Assembly: GCA_002077065.1 (NCBI GenBank)
Contig: NAJO01000014.1
Location: forward strand, 496,001 to 560,000
Length of the DNA: 64,000 nucleotides
Reading direction: 5' to 3'
DNA from: Cryoendolithus antarcticus
Taxonomy: Eukaryota > Ascomycota > Dothideomycetes > Cladosporiales > Cladosporiaceae
Part shown: piece after piece, positions 42,007 to 52,788 of the stretch
How positions within the stretch are numbered: position 1 is the stretch's first letter
Layout: each line of letters begins with the position of its first letter
Notes under the pieces: model-generated
Told to the model about the DNA's origin: nothing
Database searches by the model: none
The model's input: the letters and a program-made list of their open reading frames with translations, nothing else
Program-made: the position numbers and the translations under genes

Positions 42007-44673
42007 ATGGAGCGCCGAAGCATCTGCTTCCCGCAGCCGGGCACCAAAACGATTCTCGAGAAGGGCAGCGATGGTTTCGCAGATGCACTCCATCGGATGT
42101 ACACGACCGCCGAGAATGACGCTCTCGAGTCGCTCGTGGATCTAAAAGCTAAATTGAAGACTCTGTCCGCTGAAGACTTCTGGTCGACAGCCACGGAAGG
42201 CATTTCGAAGCTCCTTGATGCTGAGATCACCTTCGTCATGAAGCGGATGCTGGTGGATGACCATGACTGCGCAGTCGAGATGCCTCCCCTTGGTGAGACT
42301 GGCTCATGTCTCATGGCTGCTGCATTGCATTACTGCACTCTGGACGGCTCGAAGAACACTGTGAAGGAGACGAAGTTTCACGCCTATGGATGTCCTTGTG
42401 CGTACATGCGTCATGATAAGGTCTTTCTAATCCCCGAGGATCTCAACGACTTCATCACGAACAATCCGAACGACATGCCATTCCCAGCAGAGGCTTACAT
42501 TGCAGTGCCTCTGTTCATTGACGGCAAGTGTGTTGGCCATTGTGGTGCAATGTGGTCGAAGCCGGGTGTTGAGCGTAAGCAGCTGTCTTGGGCTTTCGTT
42601 GAGATGCTGCTCCACTCGCTCGAAGATATGATGGTGCAGCGTCTGATTGAGGGAGCAAATTTCGTCAAGCAGGTCCCGCCACCTGCAGAGAAGCCACGCG
42701 TGATCCCTCATGAGGTCGTCACAGCGGCACAGTCACTCCGGCCGTATGCTGGAAGTTTGTCACACGAACTTCGCACGCCTATGCAGGGCGTAGTGGGTAT
42801 GCTGGACGTCATGTATGCGACTGTGCACGAAGCGGTCGCAACATCGTCAGATCCGCACCTGCGGAAGATCTTCCAGAATCTCAAAGAGAACATCGAGGTG
42901 GTACAGGACAGCTCTCGAAGAGCTGTCGAAGCAGCAGACAACGTCGTGCACGCCTATGACATGGACATGAGTGTGCCAGACGCGCCTATCAATCTGCCGA
43001 ATGATGACTCGTTAGATGGTGCCTCGCCGTTCTCACTACCGGCTACAGAGAGGCGGCCAGAGATCTTGGTAGTTGGCAGTAATTTGCCGCTTACTCGACC
43101 CAACAAGAGGAGAAGAGAAGAGTCTCGACACACAAGCAACGCAAGCCAGGCCAAAGTCCCTCGGATCGAAGAGAATGATGCAGCCTGGTGTCAAGAAGTC
43201 ATAGAGAACGGTGGCTACGACTCGGATGTGTCACCCACACATACAAACGGTCATCATGCCGAAGCTGCACTTGCTGCCGCCATGCAGAACTCTACCTTTC
43301 CACCCCTAGCACAGCCTGCAGTCAGTAGATCCATTGCGCCTGGCATGCGGCACACCAATATCCGGGAAGTATTACGCTATGTCATCACGGACGGTCTCAA
43401 GGTTGGTGGTCGCCCTGATTCAGCAACAGCATCCGAGACCATGCATGGTGAGTCTATCGAGGTTCGCACACGAGGCTCTGACGGGACCGCGAGCCGTAAG
43501 GTCATCGAGTGGAGTGTGGACCCGCATCTGCCAGAGACGATATTCATGGACGAAAAGGATCTCACCAAGCTTGTATCTTGCGTCTTCCTGAACGCGCACA
43601 AGTTCACCGATCATAACGATGGACTCATCGGGGTGCACGCCAAGATGAGCTCACGCGGGCGGTACATGTCGATAAGGGTATCAGACAATGGGCCTGGGAT
43701 TCCGGCAGCGTTCCTGCCGAAGCTGTTCAAGCCATTCACGCAGGAGAACGGCTCGCTGACACGGCAAAGCGATGGACTTGGACTAGGCTTGATGGTAGCG
43801 AAGGGTATTGCACGTAAGCTCGGTGGCGATCTGACTTGCGAGCGAGCAAACACGTACGGTCCAGAGCACGGTGCCGAGTTCGAAGTCAGGGTCCCAATCC
43901 GGGCAGGCGAGATCATAAGCCGCCCATCATCACCCTTCGGCTCTCCCATGCCTCGACGCACAACTGGCACCACATCCGAAGGCGTCTCATCACCGGCCTA
44001 CCAACACGCACCTACAAGCCCACGTAGACTCTCCCGAGCTCTCGAAGCAGTGATACAGAACGGAGGGACGCCTACAAACGGCAGCCATACGCCCGGGCGT
44101 TCTTCGCCAACGTCTCCTCGCGCTGGCCCTCATCGCCTCCACGTCCCAGAGCACCCGACACCAGCACCTCCCCAATCTCACAATATCCCCAAGCCCCGCC
44201 CCCGCAAAGTCTCCGCCCCGGAGATCGACCGAAACCTTGCCCAAAAGTATCCCCTCACCTTCCTCGTCGCCGAAGACAACAAAATAAATCGCAAGCTGCT
44301 CGTCTCCATGCTCTCCAAATTCGGCTACACGGCCATTCACGAAGCGCACGACGGTGCCGAAGCGGTGAAGCAAATGGCCGTACCCCGTCCAGAGGGCAAA
44401 GGCGTGGACATCATACTCATGGATCTGTGGATGCCGTTGATGGACGGGTATGAGGCCACCGAGCGAATCCTAGCCATGCAAGGGGGTAAGTTGCCGACTG
44501 TGCTTGCTGTTACGGCGGACGTGACGGATGGGGCGCTCGAGAGGGCTGCGAGGGTGGGTATGAAGGGGTACATGACCAAGCCTTTCAAGCTGCTGGATTT
44601 GCAGCGGCTGATCACGGAGTTCTGTGTGCGGAGCCAGGCGGAGAGTGAGAGCGAGAGGGGGTGGGGAGATTGA
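42007..44673 (+). CDS. Hybrid histidine kinase with C-terminal receiver
   Basis: A single exon of 888 residues. The N-terminal 230 residues look like a GAF-type sensor (KLLDAEITFVMKRM...YIAVPLFIDGKCVGHCGAMW). The phospho-acceptor is H253 in SLSHELRTPMQG. The ATPase domain has the N box around N529 (FLNAHKFTD), G1 at D560 (DNGPGIP), FKPFTQ and GLGLGL. The receiver follows a Pro/Ser-rich linker: FLVAEDNKINRKLL, acceptor D806 in ILMDLWMPLMDGYEA, and the conserved Lys in MTKPF. It should autophosphorylate and relay via Asp806 to a phosphotransfer protein of the HOG-type pathway. There are no membrane helices, so it is cytosolic. About 275 residues separate H253 from the N box, with a basic PNKRRREE patch inside. 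I do not assign a fungal class. Confidence 0.92.
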   Translation: MERRSICFPQPGTKTILEKGSDGFADALHRMYTTAENDALESLVDLKAKLKTLSAEDFWSTATEGISKLLDAEITFVMKRMLVDDHDCAVEMPPLGETGSCLMAAALHYCTLDGSKNTVKETKFHAYGCPCAYMRHDKVFLIPEDLNDFITNNPNDMPFPAEAYIAVPLFIDGKCVGHCGAMWSKPGVERKQLSWAFVEMLLHSLEDMMVQRLIEGANFVKQVPPPAEKPRVIPHEVVTAAQSLRPYAGSLSHELRTPMQGVVGMLDVMYATVHEAVATSSDPHLRKIFQNLKENIEVVQDSSRRAVEAADNVVHAYDMDMSVPDAPINLPNDDSLDGASPFSLPATERRPEILVVGSNLPLTRPNKRRREESRHTSNASQAKVPRIEENDAAWCQEVIENGGYDSDVSPTHTNGHHAEAALAAAMQNSTFPPLAQPAVSRSIAPGMRHTNIREVLRYVITDGLKVGGRPDSATASETMHGESIEVRTRGSDGTASRKVIEWSVDPHLPETIFMDEKDLTKLVSCVFLNAHKFTDHNDGLIGVHAKMSSRGRYMSIRVSDNGPGIPAAFLPKLFKPFTQENGSLTRQSDGLGLGLMVAKGIARKLGGDLTCERANTYGPEHGAEFEVRVPIRAGEIISRPSSPFGSPMPRRTTGTTSEGVSSPAYQHAPTSPRRLSRALEAVIQNGGTPTNGSHTPGRSSPTSPRAGPHRLHVPEHPTPAPPQSHNIPKPRPRKVSAPEIDRNLAQKYPLTFLVAEDNKINRKLLVSMLSKFGYTAIHEAHDGAEAVKQMAVPRPEGKGVDIILMDLWMPLMDGYEATERILAMQGGKLPTVLAVTADVTDGALERAARVGMKGYMTKPFKLLDLQRLITEFCVRSQAESESERGWGD

Positions 44674-45116
44674 TGGGAAATGGGGAGTGTGAGCGACAGT
44701 GGAAAGCATATTGAGACAGATGGGATGCGATTTAGCGCTGGGAGTTGGCATGTGAATGGGGATGAGATCTAGAAGGCAGGGGTGATGGCCCAGTATATAT
44801 TCACCAATAGTGTAATGTCGCTCGTTCTACATCACACAGCTCGCCCCACCCAATGTTGCGAGTGTCGCCCGGCTTCAGCACCAATAAGCGAATGTAGCAA
44901 CGACGCGCGTATAGAGACTGCAGGGTCAGGCAAGGTATGGTCATAGTGTTACTGTACATCCATATTCATCTTACTATACATGCCCTTCTCCACTCCTTCC
45001 GTCCACTTGGCGCCCAGAATCTTCAGCAAAAGAGCATTGCTACATCCCACCCATTTCGTTCGCCGCTTCAAATCGTCGCTGCCCGCCCGTCTGTCATCTT
45101 ATTTGCAGCGCAACCC
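44674..45116. other. Convergent intergenic region
   Basis: About 440 bases between the stops of the histidine kinase and the checkpoint kinase. Nothing is recognised. Confidence 0.5.
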
Positions 45117-47281
45117 TCACTTCTCATCCTCTTTCACCTCCTTAATCGTCTCACCGGGATAGATACTCCCAGTCTGCTCCTCAAACAGCTGCTCGTCCCC
45201 CTTCCCACCCATCCCCATAAACTCCTGCGGATCCCGCGCAGCGTCAGGCCTCTCCTCAATTGCCACCTTCTGCTCGAGCGTCTGCTCAAAGTGACCACCC
45301 TTCGCCTTGCCCCGTTGCTGCGGCGCCAACTTCTTCACCCCGGCGTTTTTGTCCCAAACCTTCACAGCCGGCTGATCGGGCTTCTGCGAGTCCAGAACTT
45401 TGCCGACGCGGACTTCGTTGATCGAAGACAGGAGTGTGCGTTCGCGGACTGGCTTCCTGCGGGTGAAATCGAGACCGGCTAGAGCGCCAGTGAGGCCATC
45501 GGTGCTGTCGGTCACGCTCATAGGCTGCTGCGTGAGCCAGGGGTGCTCGAGGCATTCATCTACGGTGATGCGTTTGTCGCTGTCGACTGTCAACATCCTG
45601 TCGATCAGGTCGAGTGCAGGGTCGCCAACAGTGTCCCAGTACGGAGAAGGGTAGTCGAATCGGCCCATTTTGATTTGCTGGCTCAGCGTGTACGGGTTTT
45701 CGGCCGAGTACAGCTCATCTGAGAACGGCGGGAAGCCGCACAAGCAGATGTAGAGGACGACGCCTAGGGACCAGACATCCACGGCGCGGGTGTAGCGTCG
45801 GCGGTTCGATTGTTCGAGGATTTCGGGGGCGACGTAGGACGGCGTGCCGCAGAGGGTTGAGGTGAAGGATTCTTCGCCGATGATTTTCGCAAGGCCGAAG
45901 TCGGCTAGTTTGACGTGGAGCTCTTTGTCGATGAGGAGGATGTTTTCGGGCTTGATGTCGCGGTGGACGATGTTGCGTTCGTGCTATTGCCGTAATTAGT
46001 ATGACATGCAGTGATTTGAGTATCAGTGGGACCAGCGAACCATGTACTTCACGCCCTGGAACAGCTGCGCGAAGATCTTCCGCGTCTCGGACTCTGTCAT
46101 CTTCTGTTTCGTTACGATCCAGTTGAACAGCTCGCCTTCCGGTGCAAGCTCCAGTACCAGATACACACCATCGCTTTCATCGAAAGTGTCTTTCAAGCAG
46201 AGCATGTTGGGGTGGCTGATAGCCATCAAGACAGCAATCTCCTGCTGCAGTCCTTCGACTTTGCTTCTCTCGCCAGGCCCACTCCGCTTCTCGAACTTCT
46301 TCACCGCGTACCGTAGCCCCGATTGCTTCTCTGTGGCTAAATAGACTGTAGCAAAATGCCCTTTGCCCAGTTGGCCCTGGATCGTGTACTGTGAGCGGAA
46401 GGCGTTGGTGTCTCTGTTCCGAGGGTAACGGAAGATGAACCGTGCCTCGTCCAGAATCGACAGCTCATCGCCGTCTTGCAGTTCTCGCCGCTTGTTCCGC
46501 CCAATGAACGCATCATTCACATACGTGCCGTTCCCACTGAGATCCTCTACCACAGCCAGCGAGTCGCCATTCTTGTTCTCGCAGAAAAGAAGACAATGTC
46601 GATTGCTGACCGTCGGACTCTGCACAAGACGATCGCACTCGGGATGCCTGCCAATCAGATACCCGCCAGCTGGCACACCCTTCTCGGCTTTCTGACCCTC
46701 GTACTGCTCCTCCTTCTCTTTGTAATGCTTCTTCGGGACCTTCTTCTTGCCGTGTGGATCTGTCAGTCCCTTCGACGGCACTTGGCATGCTGCACGCTTC
46801 CGCAAGACCAGTGTCTCCGAGACGCCGTCAATGGGTACGAGATAGCCCCAGACACCTTCTGCCTCCTCGTCCTCTACCTCATACGAGTACGGCGGAGGCG
46901 GCAGGAATTGCGAGAATGGCTGCGTGTCCGAGGGTGGTGAAGAGAGGCCAGGACGATGCGAGCCATGGATTGGGCTCGCTTCCGGGGTGGCCCGTTGCTC
47001 GATGAAGTCGGGCGTGGGCGTGAAAGCTCGCGCGCCTTCAGTCGTGTCCGTCGACGCTTTCGTAACTGGCGAAGGGAGTGCGCCGTTGTTTTTGAGTTGC
47101 TCCTCACCATCCTCGCGATCGGGGGCATTGGAGAGCCGAGCGGAACGGCGGGGCTTCTTGGTGTCCAGAGTTTCGTCAATCGAGACCTGCTGGTATTCAT
47201 TAGTAACATGCCGTCGGTCTGGTAGAGAGTCTTATGTACCCTCGCGCGCTTCAATGCGCTCTTCTCAGCGTTGGGCGCCAT
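45117..47281 (-). CDS. FHA-domain checkpoint kinase (Chk2/Rad53/Cds1/PRD-4 type)
   Basis: Three exons on the minus strand: 47281-47240 (42 nt), 47186-46041 and 45983-45117; 684 residues, all junctions phase 0. The FHA domain covers about residues 185-260 (GGYLIGRHPECDRL, SPTVSNRHC, LSGNGTYVN). The kinase domain starts near 281: Gly loop GKGHFATV, catalytic K310, HRD at 403-405 (IVHRDIKPEN), DFG at 424-426 and CGTPSYVAPE. One FHA before the kinase is the Chk2 layout; yeast Rad53 has two. The C-terminal tail ends with a Lys/Glu-rich segment. The enzyme relays DNA-damage or replication-stress signals from ATM/ATR kinases. The second intron has an unusual GTTCGC donor. Confidence 0.92.
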
Positions 47282-47896
47282 ATTGAACACCAGATGAGGC
47301 TGCCGATCAGGCACGGATAGATCAGGCTTCGCGTAACAATGGCGTGAGCGAATGCGATGCTCGTCAATTGCGATATCCTCGAACAACCAGAGACGTTCAG
47401 CACAAAGTCAGTAGATCGTAAGGTGAAGTCGAGTCCCTCGTGCCTGAGGATCAGCGCGATGACCAAGCGGACTCCGCTACATCTGTGGAGTAACAATTGG
47501 CAGCGAACTTCGATCTCACTCCCCCATGTCCGTCTCGATCTGGGAACATCGGAGCTAGAAGCGTGCAGCCGTTGGCAGCCAATCAACGCGAAGCAAATTG
47601 ACACAACTCTAACTTTCACCGGTGACGGCCATGTCTCCACGCAGGATTACCCGTGCATGTTTGGCAAGACACCATTGAGAGTCGTGTCATAGATCAAATA
47701 TCTACAACGGGTTGATTGAGATAAAACCTCATGGAGACATCATGTCCCACAGCATGCATCGAGAAGCTGTCCGATCACCTGCCGTGCTACCTCCGCAAGG
47801 TATGCTCTGCATACATGTGCAGTCTCTAAAGCAAATCCCCTCCGAAGGGAATGTTTAACACCATGTGCCCCTCCACTCTCGACAACCTTACACTCG
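47282..47896. other. Intergenic upstream of checkpoint kinase
   Basis: About 615 bases with the kinase promoter and the 3' end of the carboxypeptidase gene. No gene is seen. Confidence 0.5.
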
Positions 47897-49982
47897 TTAC
47901 CGCTCATGCCCACCTCCAACCCCCTTCGCACATCCCGGTTCCCCCAGCTTTCCCACGATATCCGGGAAGAGCATAGTCGTGTTCGCGTCCTTAACGAGAT
48001 AGTCACAAACCGTCGCCGTCCCGTTGAGCAGAGCCCCAACATGCTCCTCATCACAAGTGTCGCCGAGCCAGGCAGTATAACAATACTGCACCGGCCGCTC
48101 CGGCGCCTTATTCCTGAAAGCCAGACTATCCGACGGCCCAGCAGTGCTGTACTTCCCATTCTTCGCCGTGTTGATCTTCCCAGTCGCAACATCCCGATTC
48201 GACAACACGCGATTGAAGATTTCGTACGCCGTTTGCGGTTGATAGGTAGGCACCTGATGTCCCGATTCGAACACGCGGGAGAAGGACAGGTTGCCGTGTT
48301 GTCTGACCTTCCCGCCGACGTACGAGGCGTTCGTCTGGATTGACGCGTAGCCCGCGGCGTGGAACGCCTTCGTGTCGGTATAATTGACCGCGAGAGACAC
48401 GGCTTCGCCGCCAAACCAGTTACAAGCGTAGTCTCTGTCGCCATACACCAGCGCGACTTTGACGCCCTTCTCCAGCAGATACGCCAGGTCCTGCAGCCCG
48501 CCGTCGCGCACATAGTCCCCAATCCCCACGAACGCCTTATTGACCTGCTTCGCATTGATCGTCCAATTCAACCTCGCCCCGAGATCCTTCTGCACGTGCG
48601 GCTGATTCATATACCCAAAGAAGAACGGCTCAGGCACTGGATCCGGGTCCCAGGCGCCGATGTCGTAGTAGTCCTGGGGCGTGTAGATGATTCCGGGGCC
48701 GATGATGTTGTTCTCGCAGTACTGTTGGGCAGTGCGGCAAAGGGTGTTGACTGTGGTGTTGATGCCCAGGTTCTGGGGATCGTAGATTGCAGCGGCTGCT
48801 CGACAGGATAGGATTTGGTCGCGGCAGGCGCCGGGATCAGACCAGGCGTGGTTCATTTCTTGGTAGATGGTTTCGTTGACCGTGGGGAGGTCGTAGGTGT
48901 TGTTGTAGGCCATTATCGCGTCTGCGAAGAGATCAGTGAGTGCGAATATCCCTGATTGGAAGGCATAGATGAGGCTACGAACACGTTGGGTACTGCACCA
49001 GACGATCGATGCAGCCGTTCTGTTGGAGTCTCATCAGTAACGCGACAGTATCTGTAAGGTAGACATCTGATCCGACTCACCACGATGAGCAAGCTATCCA
49101 AGTGAATGAGTGCCGCCTTGCCATGCGCAGCCTTGTACGACCCCTTCTGGATCGCCTCGTTCTGCTCCTCGAAGTACGCTGCGAAGGCTGGCCCGTATCG
49201 TCCGCCCTGAGTATCTTGTCAGTCAGGTCTTGCTTGTAAGGCATTGGGTCAAATCTCACATAAGACTCAGTAGCGATGCTAATCCTATCATCCTTCGCCC
49301 TATACTGCGGGAAGACCTCCGTGAAAGCTTGCACAAAGTGCCAAGCAGCTTTCGCAGCATTCTTCGTCCCCACCGCAGTCTGGCTGCTGTTCTGGCTCGG
49401 GTACGTGCCGACTAGGAAGGTCGTGTTCTGCACCGGTATCTTATCGCCTGGATTCAGTAGATCGATTTCGCCCGTCGCAGCATTGTAAGTAATATTCTGC
49501 AGAGCGTCGTAGCTCAAGCCCGCTTGAACAGGCTGATCGAAATACAGCATATTGACTTCGTTGTTCCAGGAGAATGGATTGAGGTAGGTGGAGTTCGAGT
49601 CGTGATGAACGTAGCAGGGGCCGTTCTCAACGAGAGCGCCAGCGAGTGAGGAGCTGCCGGGGCCACCATTCATCCAGATCGATAACGGCGCGGTCTCGGG
49701 ATACTTGCGAGCTGAGTGGAACCAGAAGAAGGTGTTGATAGGGTAGTCCTGAGCTTCGCCGACGTCGTTGAGAGTACCGGGGGGAAGATGGACGTAGCCC
49801 GCGTAGCTCTTGACGCCCGGCGTGGTCTCGCAGATCTTGGTCTCCTTGTAGCTGATGCTGATCCCATCACCGAACTTTGACTGCAAGACAGTGATGCCTT
49901 CGGGCTTTAGTGGGAACTGAGCAGATGCAAGAGAAGCGACTGCGAGCAGACTCGCCAGGCGACCGATCATCCCGTACGCCAT
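47897..49982 (-). CDS. Secreted serine carboxypeptidase (family S10)
   Basis: Four exons on the minus strand: 49982-49260, 49206-49081, 49019-48983 (37 nt) and 48921-47897; 636 residues. The signal peptide is about residues 1-21 (ends LASA). The oxyanion block is [13 protein letters not shown]. Catalytic S240 lies in TESYGG (split by intron 1), D459 in GDRDYACNW and H516 in ESGHQVP. The internal block [25 protein letters not shown] is rebuilt only if intron 3 uses the donor GTTCGT; the nearby GTGTTC donor breaks the frame. Many N-glycosylation sequons are present. The enzyme removes C-terminal residues from peptides in acid surroundings, probably outside the cell. Confidence 0.92.
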
Positions 49983-50822
49983 TGTGATCAATCGATGCTC
50001 GATGCAAGTGATAAGGAGAGCGAACAAAAGTACACACGTGTGGAAGGCAAGCCAGAGATATATCTTACCATCAGGCAGTTGCGTCGTGGCCTGGTCCTTG
50101 CTCATTTTTACCCCGAGTGGCCAGCTCAGAATATCGCCGATGACCAAGCAGTGCTGAAGCCAAACTAGTTGAGCTTGTCTATCCCTTACCCTCGAGAAGC
50201 ATGCCGAAGTCAATGCAAAGTGGAGTGTCAGGTCGACGCTTCTTGGCATTTCTTACCGGGTATCACTCGGGATACGAGCTTCAATCAAATATCTGACATG
50301 CTTACTGTAAGACGTCCAATCGACTGCCCAAGATCTTCCAGCTGTGACTATGTAGCAAGGTCATATGGTTCGCTTGGTGAGATATGCTACTTGTCGGCAG
50401 CTGGATCGGTAGTCTGCATGCTCAGCCGCACCTTATAGATCCCAGACATTGATGATCGTGCCAGTGAGGGCTTATTACCCATCTGTGACAGTGTCATGGA
50501 GGCGTTTTGCGGTATTGGCAGCCGTGCGATCACTGCCAGTCTCCTCGCACCATAGTGAAAGCGTGAAGTGCAGGGTGGACGTCGTTCGGGATCTCGGGAT
50601 CGGCTGCGCCTGCAGCTGCGATATACTAAGCTGCATTTCGCTGAAGCGAAGGAAGGCCAAGTACATGCTCCGCAGGAGCGATGCGAAAATGTCTGCAGCT
50701 GTTGTGCGTAGTTGAAGGTAAGTGACGTCTCTCAGTCCTAGACTTTTCTTACCATTTGCTTCGGGACTTTACAGCCTGAGGAAGAACAATTGCAAGAGAC
50801 GCGTTCGCGAGTGCAAGCCAAG
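49983..50822. other. Divergent promoter, carboxypeptidase / SnoaL-like gene
   Basis: About 840 bases between two divergent starts, both genes coding for secreted proteins. The frame of the carboxypeptidase stays open upstream to 50249 but has no need of that part. No other gene is seen. Confidence 0.45.
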
Positions 50823-51401
50823 ATGCGACTCACCTTCATCCTCTCGTGCCTCAGTGGCCTCGTTCTCGCCTCCTCGGCCAGCAATATGGCGGAAGACTAC
50901 AACGCCATTCGAAACACCATCTCCACCTACTCCCTCGCAATCGATAGCAAAGTGTTCGGCCGGCTGTCTCAGGTCTTCACCACAGACGTTGTGGCCAACT
51001 ACAGCGAGCCGTTGAATGTCCTGCGCGGACTGACCCAGGTGCAAGCAGTATTGCAGCAATCGTACGCATTCCGTCCCACATCTCTAGTGTGCATTCATTG
51101 CAGCATGAACTGACATCTCGATAGTCTTGCGCCGGTGACAACACAGCACGCTCTGAGCACCCAAGTCATCGATATCAATGGCGATAGCGCGAACAGCACA
51201 ACTTACTTGACTGCCTCACACTTCGGCAGCGGGCTGTATGAAGGTCAGGTCTTGTATGCGTACGGTAGGTACGTGGACCAGCTCGTGAGGGTGAGTCAAG
51301 CGTATGCAAAGAGGCCAATATGGCGTGTGAAGGCTAGGAACCTGGTGTACTTAGGGCCATTCATCGGGAACAGTAGTGTCTTCTCGAGTCCTGGGAGGTG
51401 A
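50823..51401 (+). CDS. Secreted SnoaL-like (NTF2-fold) protein
   Basis: Two exons: 50823-51061 and 51125-51401, giving 171 residues, joined at phase 2. The signal peptide is MRLTFILSCLSGLVLASSAS. The mature part fits the SnoaL-like fold: DYNAIRNTISTYSLAIDSKVFGRLSQVFTTDVV (helices and cone), then TQHALSTQVIDINGD, YLTASHFGSGLYEGQVLYAYGRYVDQLVR and the family end RNLVYLGPFIGNSSVF. Such proteins are small cyclases, isomerases or ligand-binding proteins in fungi. The catalytic identity is not visible, and secretion is unusual compared with cytosolic SnoaL enzymes. Confidence 0.75.
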
Positions 51402-52048
51402 TGAGCCAGGCATGAGATGCTGTCGGGGGAGAGACTGGGTGTAGCAGTGCGTGGCATGGCATGCCAGGCCGCGTGGTATATTTGCAGAGTGATGGTCGAG
51501 CGAGTGTTATAAAATCAATCTGCGAGCATGTCTCTGTTCAGGATTACGCGGACCACGCCCGTGTGTTCGTGGCGAGCTGTGCAGGCTGACATGGCCGAAT
51601 ACGCGGCGCACATAACATCTCTCTGCCACCACGGTCCTCGCGCTGCAATATCACTAGCTCCGCCAGACTTGATGCGAAATTCCGCGCCATCTGATAGAGC
51701 GAATGTCGTAAACCATATGTTTGACAGACAATAAGCATAGAATGAAACTCACAATCATCAAATCAACCAACCACAGACCTTCATAGCAGTCGACCCAAGC
51801 GAACCTTCTTTGGGCTGCGGGCTAGCCGTTCTAGAACATGTCCACTCAAGCCACTGGCCACATTCGACAGCTGGGTGTACAGCGTGCACAAACCAGATCG
51901 GCCCCAGATTCACAACGCTTGCTAGCTGAAAGTCAGGTCGAGTCGTACCATTGTATATAACCGACGCGTCGCCCCCTTGCCGTCTCACATCGTCGTCCAT
52001 CTCTGCTACGCGCATACCTCCCAATCGGTAACTTAAGCCACAGCAGCC
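51402..52048. other. Intergenic upstream of CFEM gene
   Basis: About 645 bases. A TATAAAA sequence is present near 51508 but is not close to a start codon. No gene is seen. Confidence 0.45.
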
Positions 52049-52788
52049 ATGCTCCGCCTAACACTCACCTCCCTCGCCCTTCTCGCCTCTTACGCTGCCG
52101 CGCAAGCCGGCCTCCCAACCTGCGCGCAAGGCTGTGTGGGCACGTCCTTCGGCGGCTGCGGCACCCTAGACGTCAAGTGCATCTGCAGTAACACCGCTCT
52201 GATTGCCGGGCTCGCGTGCTGCGTGAGCACGGCGTGTAATAAAGCGGATCAAGATGGTGGGTCATCCGTGGACAGAGATACAAGCACATAACGCACAGTA
52301 GAGGAGGAAGCCTCGTCATAAAGTGCATATTGGGCTGAGTGAGGACATCAAGCTGACTTCGTACCTTTGCGATAGCTACCCTCAACTTCGCCAACTCCCT
52401 GTGCCAAGGCCAAGGCGTGACCGACTTGCCCCAAACCGCCACATGCGCCTCTACCTCCGGTTCAGCGACCGGATCTGCCAGCTCGAGGGTGACGCCAGTG
52501 CCGCAGGGCTCGAGCACCTCCAGCGGCGCAAGCGTGACCGACAGCGCCTCTTCTGCGGCTTCGACTGAGGTGACGAGCGCGTCCTCAGAAGCTTCTTCGG
52601 CTGCCTCGTCGGCTTCGAGCGCGGCTTCAAGTGCTGCTTCGTCGGCATCGAGTGCTGTCACGAGCGCGGCGAGTGCGGCGTCCAGCGCGGCGGCTTCGGC
52701 TACGAGTGCTGGGGCTGGGGCTATGGTTACGGGGATGGGGAGTGTAGGATTCGGAGCTGTTTTGGCGGGGATGTTGGCTGCGTTGTAA
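52049..52788 (+). CDS. CFEM-domain protein, probably GPI-anchored
   Basis: Two exons: 52049-52256 and 52376-52788, giving 206 residues. The phase-1 intron of 119 nt falls inside the CFEM domain. The signal peptide is MLRLTLTSLALLASYAAAQ. The Cys pattern is LPTC-AQGC-x7-C-x6-KCIC-x10-ACC-VSTAC, continuing after the intron with FANSLCQGQGV and TATC, so ten cysteines are present where the core has eight. An Ala/Ser-rich stalk and a hydrophobic C-terminus (GVGFGAVLAGMLAAL) suggest a GPI anchor. CFEM proteins bind heme or act at the cell surface, some in host contact. The usual iron-coordinating Asp position before KCIC reads LDVKC, so an Asp is present. Confidence 0.9.

Noticed and set aside
41558..42145. 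195-codon plus-strand frame before the histidine kinase
   Set aside because: It has no ATG start, overlaps the kinase N-terminus in another frame and shows no motif.
49077..50249. Longer N-terminus for the carboxypeptidase from 50249
   Set aside because: The upstream part has no ATG at its beginning and would bury the clear signal peptide at 49982.
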